A stretch of 64,000 nt of DNA from Methylophaga thalassica. Lineage in GTDB: Bacteria > Pseudomonadota > Gammaproteobacteria > Nitrosococcales > Methylophagaceae. The stretch lies in NCBI RefSeq assembly GCF_030159795.1, contig NZ_BSND01000003.1:682001-746000 (forward strand), read 5' to 3'. The notes under the pieces were generated by a model. That model made no database searches and was not told where the DNA came from. It saw only the letters and a list, made by a program, of their open reading frames with translations. Shown here piece by piece: positions 1 to 8,682 of this stretch (position 1 is the stretch's first letter; every line of letters starts with the position of its first letter). The translations under genes were made by a program, and so were the position numbers.

Positions 1-687
1 TATCCGCTTAAAAACCAAATCCCAGACACCATGTCCCAAGCGATGACCACGTTGCTCAAATTTGGTCAGGGGACGGTAATCAGGACGTTCGATGTAAGTA
101 TTGTCGTGGCTTGTATTTTGAAAACGAGTATTGGAGGAGACATCTGCAAGCATTTGTTCAGCATAATCTTGCCAGTCTGTTGCCAGATGTAAATGGCCAC
201 CATGTTCTAATTTGTCTGCCAGGACATTGACAAACTCAGGCTGGATAATTCGCCGTTTGTTGTGGCGTTTCTTGTGCCACGGATCAGGAAAGTAGATTTG
301 AACACGTGCCAGAACCTGGTTTTTAATGCGATGCTTAATAAGCTGTACGGCATCTGTGCATGCCACTCTGACATTCCTCAGTTGTTCGTCATCAATGGCT
401 TTAAGAAGCTGGCCTACACCTGGACGATGTACTTCGATGCCAATATAGTCTTGGTCAGGCTGATTTTTTGCCATTTCAATCAGCGATGCACCATTACCAA
501 AGCCAATTTCTATAATTTTTGGTGCTTCGCGACCAAACAATGCGTTGAGATCAGACAAATCTGTATCATCATCGATACCAAAGACGGGCCAGTGATTGTC
601 CAGAGCACGTTGTTGACCAGGCGTCAGTCTGCCTTCACGGCGAACAAAACTGCGGATTTGGCGCAGGGTTTTTGTTTCAGTTGTCAT
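1..687 (-). CDS. trmB: tRNA (guanine-N7-)-methyltransferase, C-terminus cut by window edge
   Basis: Methylates G46 in the variable loop of tRNAs using S-adenosylmethionine; cytoplasmic. The reverse strand reads open for 229 codons from an ATG at 687 to the window edge. The N-terminal half carries the SAM-binding signature EIGFGNGASLIEMA, and the middle carries the family motif IYFPDPWHKKRHNKRRI followed by LATDWQDYAEQML. The E. coli protein is about 239 residues, so only some ten residues should be missing. It is divergent from edd, with about 340 bases between. The assignment is firm because three separate family motifs occur in the right order. Confidence 0.95.
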   Translation of the reverse strand, partial: MTTETKTLRQIRSFVRREGRLTPGQQRALDNHWPVFGIDDDTDLSDLNALFGREAPKIIEIGFGNGASLIEMAKNQPDQDYIGIEVHRPGVGQLLKAIDDEQLRNVRVACTDAVQLIKHRIKNQVLARVQIYFPDPWHKKRHNKRRIIQPEFVNVLADKLEHGGHLHLATDWQDYAEQMLADVSSNTRFQNTSHDNTYIERPDYRPLTKFEQRGHRLGHGVWDLVFKRI

Positions 688-1028
688 AGATCGTATCGGT
701 AAAAATTTAAAGGCCGTTATGATACCTGAAGCGCTAATGGATAACACGGCAAGCAAATTTTTTTATATCCAGACAATCTGATTGAAACGACAATGTGATG
801 CATATCACAACCAATGTTTACGCCTGATTACGTTGTATGGATGTCGAAAAACAATAAAAAGACCTCTTTTTTATCGAGCGTTGACGGTGTAAGTTTTTGA
901 TAACAGCGTGCTAAAAATGACTATTAGCGTTATAATATTTGGTCTTTACGTAGAATCTTAAGGGTACTCCGAGCCCCGCCATTATCTTTGCATATAATCA
1001 GGCAAAGCATTTAAGAGAGAAGGAAAGT
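688..1028. other. Divergent trmB/edd intergenic region
   Basis: This 341-base gap holds no convincing gene. It contains a perfect CRP-type palindrome at 794-809 (separate entry) and an isolated TATAAT at 931-936 without a good -35 at the normal distance. The edd ribosome-binding site (AAGGA, around 1019-1024) lies at its right end. I looked for a HexR-type operator, which often controls edd in gammaproteobacteria, and did not see one. Confidence 0.5.
794..809. promoter_or_regulatory. CRP-type binding site
   Basis: TGTGATGCATATCACA is a perfect match to the CRP core TGTGA-N6-TCACA. It lies 107 bases upstream of the trmB start and 219 bases upstream of the edd start. The match is seen directly; that it is used, and for which gene, is inference. 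Control of Entner-Doudoroff genes by a CRP/Vfr-type regulator would be a sensible reading. Confidence 0.6.
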
Positions 1029-2852
1029 ATGGTTCATCCAGTTTTAGAAGCCGTCACCAATGACGTAATCGAGAGAAGCAAAAAAACACGGGAAATCTAT
1101 CTCGGCCGTATTGATGAGGCGATGCAAAAAGGCCCACATCGTGCTGTATTGGGCTGCGGCAATTTAGCTCATGGATTTGCTGCCTGTTCCATGTCAGAAA
1201 AAGCGGACTTGGCAGGAGATAAAAAAGCCAATATCGCGATTATTTCTTCATACAACGACATGTTATCGGCGCACGAGCCGTTTAAAGATTTCCCTGCAAT
1301 CATCAAGAAAGCTGCAACCGAAGCCGGTGGTGTCGCTCAGTTTGCTGGTGGTGTTCCTGCCATGTGTGATGGTATTACGCAAGGCCAGCCAGGTATGGAA
1401 CTGTCGCTTTTCAGCCGTGACGTCATTGCAATGGCAACCGCCATTGGCCTCAGCCACAATATGTTCGATGCCGCTATGTATCTGGGCGTTTGTGACAAAA
1501 TTGTTCCGGGTTTATTGATTGGTGCATTGAGTTTTGGTCACTTACCGGCTGTTTTCGTACCGGCAGGACCTATGCCGAGCGGTTTGCCTAACAAAGAGAA
1601 AGTCCGTATTCGTCAGCTCTACGCTGAAGGTAAAGTCGGTCGTGAAGAGTTATTAAAAGCAGAGTCTGAGTCTTATCATAGCCCTGGTACATGTACTTTC
1701 TACGGTACAGCAAACAGTAACCAAATGATGGTTGAAATGATGGGCTTACACCTCCCTGGTAGCTCCTTCATTAATCCAAACACACCGCTGCGTGATGCGT
1801 TAACAAAACGTGCGACTGAACAAGCACTCAAATTTACCGCGTTAGGCGATGACTATCGTCCAATCGGTCATATGATCGATGAGAAAGCGATTTTGAATGC
1901 CCTGGTGGGTCTATTAGCCACAGGTGGTTCAACTAACCACACTATTCATCTGATTGCGATTGCCCGTGCGGCAGGTATTATCATTAACTGGGATGACTTT
2001 GACCGTCTGTCAAAAATTATTCCATTAGTGACACGTATTTATCCTAATGGTACAGCTGATGTGAACCACTTCCAGGCTGCCGGTGGTATGGGTGTGTTAA
2101 TTCGTGAACTATCTAAAAATGGCTTAATGCATACTGACATCATTACTATCGGTGATGAAAAAGGTATGGAACAGTACACCAAAGAGCCAACTCTAAAAGA
2201 TGGCACACTGACATGGGAAGAAGGCCCTGAAGGTTCTCTTGATACTGATGTTATCGGTAGTGTGGCAGCACCATTTGCAACAAGCGGTGGCTTACATCTG
2301 ATCAAAGGTAATCTTGGCCGTGGTATGTCTAAGATTTCAGCGGTTGATCCGAAACATCAAGTGGTTGAAGCACCGGCGATGGTCTTTGATCACCAGGATG
2401 ATGTTGTTGAAGCCTTCAAACGTGGCGAAATGAACAAAGACGTGATTGTTGTTCTGCGCTTCCAAGGACCAAAATCAAATGGTATGCCTGAGTTGCACAA
2501 ACTGACACCACCATTGGGCGTATTACAGGATAAAGGCTTTAAAGTAGCGCTTGTTACTGACGGCCGTATGTCTGGTGCCTCTGGTAAAGTGCCTTCAGCT
2601 ATCCACCTCTGTCCTGAATGTGCAGATGGCAGCATCCTGACCAAAGTTCGCGATGGCGATATGATTCGTCTTGATACACAGCGTGGCGAATTAAATGTGT
2701 TAGTTGATGAAGAAGAACTGAACTCACGTATGGCTTGTGTTCTGGCTAATACTGAACATCACTATGGCATGGGCCGTGAACTGTTTGATAGCTTCCGCCA
2801 AGGTGTTTCATCAGCTGAAACGGGTGCCATTAACATGTTTAATGTCGAATAA
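1029..2852 (+). CDS. edd: Phosphogluconate dehydratase (Entner-Doudoroff)
   Basis: Dehydrates 6-phosphogluconate to 2-keto-3-deoxy-6-phosphogluconate (KDPG) in the cytoplasm; an iron-sulfur enzyme of the IlvD/Edd family. At 607 residues it has the usual length. Candidate cluster ligands are Cys113 in [10 protein letters not shown], Cys155 in YLGVCDK and Cys222 in [13 protein letters not shown]; the C-terminal [18 protein letters not shown] signature is intact. The ATG is preceded by AGAAGGAAAGT, a good ribosome-binding site. eda follows 21 bases downstream, so the two form an operon. In ribulose-monophosphate methylotrophs this pair serves as the cleavage branch of the formaldehyde-fixation cycle; that role here is inferred. 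Confidence 0.97.
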   Translation: MVHPVLEAVTNDVIERSKKTREIYLGRIDEAMQKGPHRAVLGCGNLAHGFAACSMSEKADLAGDKKANIAIISSYNDMLSAHEPFKDFPAIIKKAATEAGGVAQFAGGVPAMCDGITQGQPGMELSLFSRDVIAMATAIGLSHNMFDAAMYLGVCDKIVPGLLIGALSFGHLPAVFVPAGPMPSGLPNKEKVRIRQLYAEGKVGREELLKAESESYHSPGTCTFYGTANSNQMMVEMMGLHLPGSSFINPNTPLRDALTKRATEQALKFTALGDDYRPIGHMIDEKAILNALVGLLATGGSTNHTIHLIAIARAAGIIINWDDFDRLSKIIPLVTRIYPNGTADVNHFQAAGGMGVLIRELSKNGLMHTDIITIGDEKGMEQYTKEPTLKDGTLTWEEGPEGSLDTDVIGSVAAPFATSGGLHLIKGNLGRGMSKISAVDPKHQVVEAPAMVFDHQDDVVEAFKRGEMNKDVIVVLRFQGPKSNGMPELHKLTPPLGVLQDKGFKVALVTDGRMSGASGKVPSAIHLCPECADGSILTKVRDGDMIRLDTQRGELNVLVDEEELNSRMACVLANTEHHYGMGRELFDSFRQGVSSAETGAINMFNVE

Positions 2853-2873
2853 TTATTTGGAATAAATTAATCA

Positions 2874-3506
2874 ATGTCTAAAACAATTCAAGAGATCATG
2901 AAAGTATCACCGATTGTACCGGTGATGGTTATCAATAACGTTGAACATGCTGTGCCTTTAGCTAAAGCGTTGGTTAAAGGTGGTTTAAAAGTTCTGGAAA
3001 TTACACTGAGAACAGATGCAGCACTTGAATCTATTCGCCTTATTAAAGCTGAAGTTCCAGATGCTATCGTCGGTGCTGGTACTATCATCAATATTGAAAC
3101 ATTAAATGCGGCAATTGACGCTGGCGCCGAGTTTATCGTCAGCCCTGGTACCACAGAAAAATTGATTGATGCGGCATTAAAAACTGGCGTGCCTTTATTA
3201 CCTGGTGTGGCCGATCCAAGCCAGGCAATGGCACTGCTGGAAAAAGGCATCACAGCAATGAAATTCTTCCCTGCAGAAGCCGCGGGTGGTGTGCCAATGT
3301 TGAAATCAATCGGTGCGCCGATTCCACAAATCACTTTCTGCCCAACGGGTGGTGTCAACCAGAAAAATGTGAAGGACTATTACAGTCTTTCTAATGTAGG
3401 TTGTGTTGGTGGTTCATGGATGTGTGCTGCAAGTTTAGTCGATGCGGAAAACTGGGATGAAATTACCCGTCTTTCTGCTGAAGCGATTGAATTAGCGACT
3501 GCCTAA
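2874..3506 (+). CDS. eda: KDPG / 2-keto-4-hydroxyglutarate aldolase
   Basis: Cleaves KDPG to pyruvate and glyceraldehyde-3-phosphate, completing the Entner-Doudoroff pathway. The 210-residue protein is a class I aldolase of normal length. The catalytic pair is visible: Glu42 in LEITLRT and the Schiff-base Lys130 in MKFFPAEAAGG; the phosphate-binding FCPTGGVN is present near residue 155. It is the second gene of the edd-eda operon and ends just before a strong bidirectional terminator at 3526-3554. Confidence 0.97.
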   Translation: MSKTIQEIMKVSPIVPVMVINNVEHAVPLAKALVKGGLKVLEITLRTDAALESIRLIKAEVPDAIVGAGTIINIETLNAAIDAGAEFIVSPGTTEKLIDAALKTGVPLLPGVADPSQAMALLEKGITAMKFFPAEAAGGVPMLKSIGAPIPQITFCPTGGVNQKNVKDYYSLSNVGCVGGSWMCAASLVDAENWDEITRLSAEAIELATA

Positions 3507-3525
3507 GCGCGAATCCAATAAGAAT

Positions 3526-3554
3526 AAAAAGGCTGGGATTATCCCGGCCTTTTT
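3526..3554. terminator. Bidirectional intrinsic terminator between eda and the DUF2063 gene
   Basis: A 13-bp stem (3526-3538 with 3542-3554, one G-T pair) closes a three-base loop, with A5 on one side and T5 on the other. It therefore works for eda on the plus strand and for the leftward MNIO operon on the minus strand. The stop codon of the leftward gene (3553-3555) sits on its edge. Confidence 0.85.
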
Positions 3555-4302
3555 ATGCCTGTCTTACCAGCAAAATGCCTTTTGATAACCAGTCTGTTAT
3601 TAACTCTTTGGCGCCATTTTTTATCAGCTGATAATCAAGTTGTGGCATGGCTTCGGCAATAGCATCAATAACCGACTCAACGTCTTCTCCCTGGCTGATT
3701 TGCTCGAAGAGATGTGCGCTTAAACCATTGAGTTCGATGAACTTTACGTCATCCGTTTTATTGCGATATACCAGCAGATAATGAGGTAGTTCAGAGGGCG
3801 TGGTCGGCTGAAAATCATCACAAATCTGATGTACAGGAAATTGGAAACTTAATAGCCAGGCCAGGGGAGAGCCTTGATAAGACATGGCCAACATATTGGT
3901 TTTCTCATCAATCTCACTACATTGCCATTCTTCCTCGGCAATACTTAATGCCAATTCAACCCACTCATAATGAGCCAGCTCTTGTAAAAAAGGCATGGTC
4001 TCATTTACGTCATGCTGTTGATTCAAATATTCAATGAACTCTTTTGAGACATCAACAAACCGAGGTGATTGGCAAAAATGATTTTTCATAAAGGATCTGA
4101 CCAGTGCCAGCCAGTCATTTTCGTTCATCAGTTGCCGTATAACGGGAAAAGCACTGGATAAGGTGCTGTCAATATTATTAAAAAATAAATCGCGGTAAAT
4201 CGTCATTCGACGGCTTTCCAGCTGGTCTGGAATAGGCTGATGTTCAGGATCTCGGATATAGGCGGCAAACTGATATTGTGTTTCTTGAAACTGATTAGCC
4301 AT
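3553..4302 (-). CDS. DUF2063 / HvfC-BufC family partner of the MNIO enzyme
   Basis: A protein of about 249 residues resembling the DUF2063 family, which acts with DUF692 (MNIO) enzymes as the substrate-recruiting partner in bufferin-type peptide modification. The N-terminal half shows the family pattern of helices around RRMTIYRDLFFNNIDSTLSSAFPVI and the following SPRFVDVSKEFIEYL. The chosen start is the ATG at 4302, which overlaps the end of the DUF692 gene by 8 bases; an in-frame ATG at 4320 would add six residues. The tight overlap implies translational coupling with the enzyme. Family assignment is from pattern recognition and the characteristic neighbour. Confidence 0.8.
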   Translation of the reverse strand: MANQFQETQYQFAAYIRDPEHQPIPDQLESRRMTIYRDLFFNNIDSTLSSAFPVIRQLMNENDWLALVRSFMKNHFCQSPRFVDVSKEFIEYLNQQHDVNETMPFLQELAHYEWVELALSIAEEEWQCSEIDEKTNMLAMSYQGSPLAWLLSFQFPVHQICDDFQPTTPSELPHYLLVYRNKTDDVKFIELNGLSAHLFEQISQGEDVESVIDAIAEAMPQLDYQLIKNGAKELITDWLSKGILLVRQA

Positions 4303-5143
4303 GCCGAGCCTGCATATCATATGGCTGTTGTTGATATTGTCTGATGATCGTCATCTCATCAAACAAATGTGACAGAGAAGGAATATTAAAGTCGCGCTCA
4401 AGCAGGGTAGGGATGATGCCATGCCGGTCGTAAGTATGACTGAGGAGTTGCCAGACAGGGTCGACAATATCAGCACCATGAGTATCGACGATCAAATCCT
4501 CTGCTTCATTGTAATGTCCGGCAATATGGAGATACGCAATTCGATCCGTCGGCATCGCATCGATAAAGTGCTTGGCGTCATAACCATGATTGATACTGTT
4601 CACATAAACATTATTTACATCTAATAACAGACCACAATTTGCTTCTTCTAGTACCTCTCGCGTGAAATCAACTTCAGTCATTTCTTGGCCTGGGGCGGCG
4701 TAATACGACACATTTTCTATAATAAGTTGTCTTTCCAGAATATCCTGAACCTGCTTAATACGCTCTGAAACATAATGAACAGACTCAGCAGTAAACGGAA
4801 TTGGCATTAAGTCATAAAGGTGGCCATCATCACTGCAATAGCTTAAATGCTCGCTATAACTAACGATTTGATGCTTGTCGAAAAACTGTTTCAACTGTTT
4901 GAGAAAAGCGACATCAAGTGGCGCAGGGCTACCTATAGACAGTGATAACCCATGACACATCATCGCAAAGCGTTCACAAGCAGCCGTGAATTGCTTGGCA
5001 TATTTGCCACCAAGTCCCATCCAGTTCTCTGGCGCGACTTCCATAAAGTCGATATCAGGATTGCCCAATTCTAAGAGTTCTTCAATAAATTGTCGGCGTA
5101 GTCCAAGGCCTGTTCCTGAGACCGGACATGATGGGTGCGCCAT
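4295..5143 (-). CDS. MNIO family (DUF692) multinuclear non-heme iron oxidative enzyme
   Basis: MNIO enzymes use two or three iron ions in a TIM-barrel fold to oxidise cysteine or other side chains of ribosomally made peptides (methanobactin MbnB, bufferin BufB). The sequence carries typical family segments: GTGLGLR near the N-terminus, DFMEVAPENWMG, SEHLSY, IENVSYY, LLLDVNNVYVN, LHIAGH, VDTHG and the terminal LLERDFNIP. I chose the ATG at 5143 because TGCAGGAGAAGAAA precedes it; the open frame extends 14 codons further up without a ribosome-binding site. It is the third gene of a leftward operon (rhodanese, secreted CGC protein, MNIO, DUF2063). No small bufferin-like (DUF2282) precursor gene is next to it, which is unusual. 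Confidence 0.9.
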   Translation of the reverse strand: MAHPSCPVSGTGLGLRRQFIEELLELGNPDIDFMEVAPENWMGLGGKYAKQFTAACERFAMMCHGLSLSIGSPAPLDVAFLKQLKQFFDKHQIVSYSEHLSYCSDDGHLYDLMPIPFTAESVHYVSERIKQVQDILERQLIIENVSYYAAPGQEMTEVDFTREVLEEANCGLLLDVNNVYVNSINHGYDAKHFIDAMPTDRIAYLHIAGHYNEAEDLIVDTHGADIVDPVWQLLSHTYDRHGIIPTLLERDFNIPSLSHLFDEMTIIRQYQQQPYDMQARHG

Positions 5144-5204
5144 TTTCTTCTCCTGCAGAATGCTGTCTTGATAAGACGAATTCATGCTGCGATTGTTACA
5201 ACTA

Positions 5205-5960
5205 TCAGTCTAAATTAATTTCAAACATGGTCCGGTCAACACCGACATTGCCTGTTTTTGTGTCTACAACATAAAGAATAGCTTTGTAGTGACCATTCTT
5301 TTTCAATTGGGTTTTTGCTGAAAAGATGCCGATGGGCCCTGTAAAGCTTAATGGAATTTCATCTATCTTTTTCTCATCCTGCATCACAATGGCTTTAGCT
5401 TCATAATCATCTGGATTCCACAGACCATTTTTCTTAATAGGACAGCCACACATTAATGAAGAATTCAGATAGAACTCAACAACACCGTCCTGTAAGACCT
5501 GTGTCCAGCCGTCAGCAATAAAGCCAGGCATTTTGATGGTGATGCCGTCACCTAATAAATCTTTGCCGGGGATCAACCATGTAGTGACGCTGGCCTCTTG
5601 TAGAGACTGACGGTAAGCATAGGGACCGAACAAGGTAATTTTAACCAGACGTGGCGTATCGATATCTACCGTTGCCAGGTAGCCAGCAGTATTATTATCT
5701 GAAAGCCTATCGCCACGTTGAACTGGATTTTTGATTAAACGATCAGTATCACCGGTGCCACCATGAATCCAACCTTCGTCGAGTAATTCATCTGTCTCGG
5801 CATCTTTGATAGTTACCCGAACGCCGCCCACACTCGTGCCGATAAATTTAGCATCAACAGCCATTGCTCTAATCATTACTTGCGTGGATTCTGCCTGTGC
5901 AACCAGGGGTAAAAACGAGAGTGTCAGCAGCAAGAATGAGATGTAAGAAAATCTACGCAT
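5205..5960 (-). CDS. Secreted protein of unknown function with an MCGCP motif, in the MNIO operon
   Basis: I do not recognise this family with certainty. The 251-residue product starts with a clear signal peptide (MRRF, a hydrophobic stretch, cleavage expected after VAQA at about residue 23). The mature part looks beta-rich, like an immunoglobulin-type periplasmic domain, and has only two cysteines, 171 and 173, in SSLMCGCPIKKNG, next to tryptophan-containing LWNP. Such a CxC pair suggests metal binding, a redox role or a modification site for the adjacent MNIO enzyme. The start at 5960 follows GAGGGATATATC. Upstream is rhodanese (10 bases), downstream MNIO (61 bases). Confidence 0.75.
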   Translation of the reverse strand: MRRFSYISFLLLTLSFLPLVAQAESTQVMIRAMAVDAKFIGTSVGGVRVTIKDAETDELLDEGWIHGGTGDTDRLIKNPVQRGDRLSDNNTAGYLATVDIDTPRLVKITLFGPYAYRQSLQEASVTTWLIPGKDLLGDGITIKMPGFIADGWTQVLQDGVVEFYLNSSLMCGCPIKKNGLWNPDDYEAKAIVMQDEKKIDEIPLSFTGPIGIFSAKTQLKKNGHYKAILYVVDTKTGNVGVDRTMFEINLD

Positions 5961-5970
5961 GATATATCCC

Positions 5971-6318
5971 TCAGTTATTCGTCTGTAGCCAAGCATCAAA
6001 TCCACCGGCGATAGAGTAAACATGTTGATAGCCCATCGTTTGTAATGTTTGGGCAGCCAATGCGGATCGTCCGCCTGATTTGCAGTAAACAATAATAGCT
6101 TGCTCAAGGTTAGTCAGTGATGGGTGAGAATTCAGTGAAAACTCCAGCATACCTCTGGGAATAGGCAGCGCATTGGCTATGTGGCCTGCCTCATATTCTG
6201 CTGGTTCTCTGACATCAATGACCGTGGCACTATCCAACATGGACGTCGCATCTTCACAGCTGATTTCATTAATTTCACTTTTGGCTTGTTTGACCAAATC
6301 CATTGCAGTTAGGCTCAT
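5971..6318 (-). CDS. Rhodanese-domain sulfurtransferase
   Basis: A single-domain rhodanese of 115 residues, predicted to move sulfane sulfur from a donor via a cysteine persulfide. The active-site loop CKSGGRSA contains Cys79, and the family's VIDVREPAEYEAGHI segment lies at residues 33-47. No signal peptide is seen, so it should be cytoplasmic. The ATG at 6318 follows AACGAGGTTGTT; the open frame extends further upstream without a ribosome-binding site. It is the first gene of the leftward operon leading into the MNIO enzyme, which hints at cysteine or sulfur chemistry for the whole unit. Confidence 0.88.
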   Translation of the reverse strand: MSLTAMDLVKQAKSEINEISCEDATSMLDSATVIDVREPAEYEAGHIANALPIPRGMLEFSLNSHPSLTNLEQAIIVYCKSGGRSALAAQTLQTMGYQHVYSIAGGFDAWLQTNN

Positions 6319-6575
6319 AACAACCTCGTTATTGTTTACAGATGATAAAACACACGATAACAAATTCTGTGTATTAGTAAATGCTAATTTTCTAAATAAT
6401 TGACATGCATTAAATCAGGGAAACTAAGGACAGAATCAATAAAACGTATAACAGTGAGTCTGCAAATATGTAATAGTCCTTTCTCATTACGTTTCATAGC
6501 GTCATAATGTGAAACAGATACATATTGATGCTTAAGATGCATCAGCCAAAATTGATGAAATAACCTGGTTAATCT

Positions 6576-7556
6576 ATGTTTGCTTATATTGTCCGAAGGA
6601 TTCTCTATGCGTTTCCGATTTTAATCGGAGTCAACGCGCTCACCTTTGCTTTGTTTTTTATGGTCAATACGCCGGATGATATGGCGCGAATGCATCTGGG
6701 TGAAAAGCACGTTACTCAAGAAGCGGTAAATGTCTGGAAAGAAGAAAGAGGTTACAACAAGGCGTTGCTCTGGAATCATGAGCAGCAGGGCATAGATAAA
6801 CTCACCGATACGATTTTTTTTGATAAATCATTGAGTCTGTTCGCATTTGAGTTTGGTCAGGCAGATGATGGCCGCGATATTGGTGAAGATATTCAAACAC
6901 GTATGTGGCCCAGCCTGGCGATAGCGGTTCCCGTTTTCATTATTGGTATGCTGGCCAATATTACGTTTGCCATGCTGATGGTGTTTTTCAGAGCCAGTTA
7001 TCTTGACCTCAGTGGGGTCATTCTCTGTGTTGTTCTGATGTCTATTTCTGGGCTGTTTTACATCATCGGTGGCCAGTTTTTGGTGGGAAAGATCATGCAG
7101 CTGGTCCCGTTATCAGGCTACGCACAAGGATTAGATGCCTTTAAATTTGTTATTTTGCCTGTCTTTATTGGTATCGTTTCTGGTATTGGTTCAGGCTCAC
7201 GCTGGTATCGCACTCTATTTCTGGAAGAAGTCTCAAAGGATTATGTTCGCACTGCCAGAGCGAAAGGCTTATCTGAAATCAGAGTGTTATTTGTACATGT
7301 GCTGAAAAACGCCATGATACCCATCCTAACTGGGGCGGTAGTGGTTTTACCTACCTTGTTTATGGGAAGTTTAATCCTTGAATCCTTCTTTGGTATTCCC
7401 GGCTTAGGCAGTTACACCATTGATGCTATCCAGGCCCAGGACTTTGCTATCGTGCGTTCAATGGTCTTTCTGGGATCGGTTTTGTACATTGTGGGGCTGG
7501 TACTGACAGATATTTCCTATACGTTAGTGGACCCAAGAGTAAGATTAGATGGTTGA
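6576..7556 (+). CDS. Orphan Dpp/Opp-type ABC transporter permease
   Basis: An inner-membrane permease of the DppB/OppB family (326 residues). The N-terminal MFAYIVRRILYAFPILIGVN is typical, the cytoplasmic EAA-type loop reads DYVRTARAKGLSEIRV (around residues 217-232), and the end LVDPRVRLDG matches the usual C-terminus. Residues 60-110 look divergent. Normally DppB is followed by DppC, ATPases and a binding protein; none is present here, and the next gene, overlapping by 8 bases, is a DUF455 gene. Either the partners are elsewhere or this is a remnant. The ribosome-binding site is weak. Confidence 0.85.
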   Translation: MFAYIVRRILYAFPILIGVNALTFALFFMVNTPDDMARMHLGEKHVTQEAVNVWKEERGYNKALLWNHEQQGIDKLTDTIFFDKSLSLFAFEFGQADDGRDIGEDIQTRMWPSLAIAVPVFIIGMLANITFAMLMVFFRASYLDLSGVILCVVLMSISGLFYIIGGQFLVGKIMQLVPLSGYAQGLDAFKFVILPVFIGIVSGIGSGSRWYRTLFLEEVSKDYVRTARAKGLSEIRVLFVHVLKNAMIPILTGAVVVLPTLFMGSLILESFFGIPGLGSYTIDAIQAQDFAIVRSMVFLGSVLYIVGLVLTDISYTLVDPRVRLDG

Positions 7557-8370
7557 TAAGATTGATGTACGTCAACAAGCCTTAAGCTGCTTGTTGATGA
7601 GTGACCCATGGCAGAAAGCACAGCACACAAGAGCACTCTACGAGCAAATAAGCAAAGAAGGTTTTTATTTAAATCGACAATCACTTGATGTACCGACGAT
7701 ACCGGGCAGACCAGAAAAGCCAGATTTAGTCCCACCCAAAGCATTACCGCGTCGACGTAATAATCAACAAACGGGTCATGCCACACTGATTCACGCCATA
7801 TGTCATATTGAGTTTAACGCGATTAATCTGGCACTGGACGCGACAGCCCGGTTTGCTGATATGCCTGAGGCTTTTTATCTGGACTGGATGCAAGTCGCCT
7901 ATGAAGAAGCACATCATTTTTTATTATTAGATGAACATTTGCAAAGCATGGGCTTTCATTATGGTGATTTTCCCGCCCATGACGGTATGTGGGAAATGGC
8001 GCAGAAAACACATCATGATCCACTGACAAGGATGGCATTAGTGCCTCGCGTGTTAGAGGCGAGGGGATTAGACGTCACTCCTTCGATGATGAAGAAGTTA
8101 AAAAACTCTGGTGATCATAAAGCGTTTGATATTTTGACACTGATTTTGGAAGAAGAGATTGGTCACGTGACCATCGGTACTCGTTGGTTTAATTTTCTGT
8201 GCGAGCAACGGGACGTGGACCCTTTCGAGACGTTTAAAACCTTACTTCATACCTACTTCAATGGTGAGATTCGTGGCCCGTTTCACACGGAGGCCAGATT
8301 AGATGCAGGGTTTACACAGCAGGAAATGGATTTGCTGGAATCTCAGGCCGTATACAAAAAGCAGGGCTGA
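7549..8370 (+). CDS. DUF455 family ferritin-like protein
   Basis: A soluble 273-residue protein of the DUF455/COG2833 family, predicted to be a four-helix bundle that binds a di-iron or similar metal centre. The ligand-type motifs are visible: HIEFNAINLALDA, then AYEEAHHFLLLDEHL, then LILEEEIGHVTIGTRWF about 80 residues later. Its start ATGGTTGATAAG overlaps the end of the permease gene, so translation is probably coupled. It ends head-on against rnfH with a shared terminator. The enzymatic reaction of this family is not known to me. Confidence 0.85.
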   Translation: MVDKIDVRQQALSCLLMSDPWQKAQHTRALYEQISKEGFYLNRQSLDVPTIPGRPEKPDLVPPKALPRRRNNQQTGHATLIHAICHIEFNAINLALDATARFADMPEAFYLDWMQVAYEEAHHFLLLDEHLQSMGFHYGDFPAHDGMWEMAQKTHHDPLTRMALVPRVLEARGLDVTPSMMKKLKNSGDHKAFDILTLILEEEIGHVTIGTRWFNFLCEQRDVDPFETFKTLLHTYFNGEIRGPFHTEARLDAGFTQQEMDLLESQAVYKKQG

Positions 8371-8390
8371 TTATTCAGCCGCTGCTTTTT
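8356..8390. terminator. Bidirectional terminator overlapping the ends of the DUF455 gene and rnfH
   Basis: A 15-bp stem with a one-base bulge (AAAAAGCAGGGCTGA pairs with TCAGCCGCTGCTTTTT) closes a TTAT loop. It carries A and T runs on both sides. The hairpin includes the last codons and stop codons of both converging genes (8368-8370 and 8371-8373), so coding and termination signals are fused. Confidence 0.8.
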
Positions 8391-8682
8391 TCTTTTTCTC
8401 CATTTCTGCTTTCTGCCGACGGGATTCTTTCGGATCAGCAATTAATGGACGATAGATCTCGATACGGTCTTTATCATTCAACTCGGCATTCAGCTTACAC
8501 ATCTTGCCAAAGATACCGACTTTATCTGTTTTTAAATCGATTTGTGGGAAACGCTCTAAGATGCCAGAACGTTTGATTGCTTCTTCTACGACGCAATCTT
8601 TAGGGACTTCGATAGGAATAATGACTTGTTCATTCGGTAGCGCGTAAGCTACCTCAATTAGCATTAAATCAGCGTTTTCCAT
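8371..8682 (-). CDS. rnfH: RnfH family (UPF0125) protein
   Basis: A small ubiquitin-like-fold protein of 103 residues. Characteristic segments are MLIEVAYALPNEQVII at the N-terminus, GIFGKMCKLNAELNDKDRIEIYRPL in the middle and a lysine-rich tail after DPKESRRQKAE. It is usually encoded with ratA, as here. The ATG at 8682 overlaps the end of ratA by 14 bases and is preceded by AGGAAATCT; an ATG five codons upstream lacks a site. The biochemical role is not established; the name comes from co-occurrence with the Rnf electron-transport complex in some genomes. Confidence 0.9.
   Translation of the reverse strand: MENADLMLIEVAYALPNEQVIIPIEVPKDCVVEEAIKRSGILERFPQIDLKTDKVGIFGKMCKLNAELNDKDRIEIYRPLIADPKESRRQKAEMEKKKKAAAE

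Noticed and set aside
262-702. Plus-strand open frame of 146 codons at the left edge
   Set aside because: It is the complement of trmB, which shows clear motifs on the other strand; the plus frame has no recognisable protein features or ribosome-binding site.
897-936. TTGATA and TATAAT ahead of edd as a sigma-70 promoter
   Set aside because: The spacing is 28 bases, too long for a sigma-70 promoter; only the TATAAT is noted.
2888-3358. 156-codon minus-strand open frame inside eda
   Set aside because: Pure antisense of a well-supported enzyme gene; composition is that of a shadow frame.
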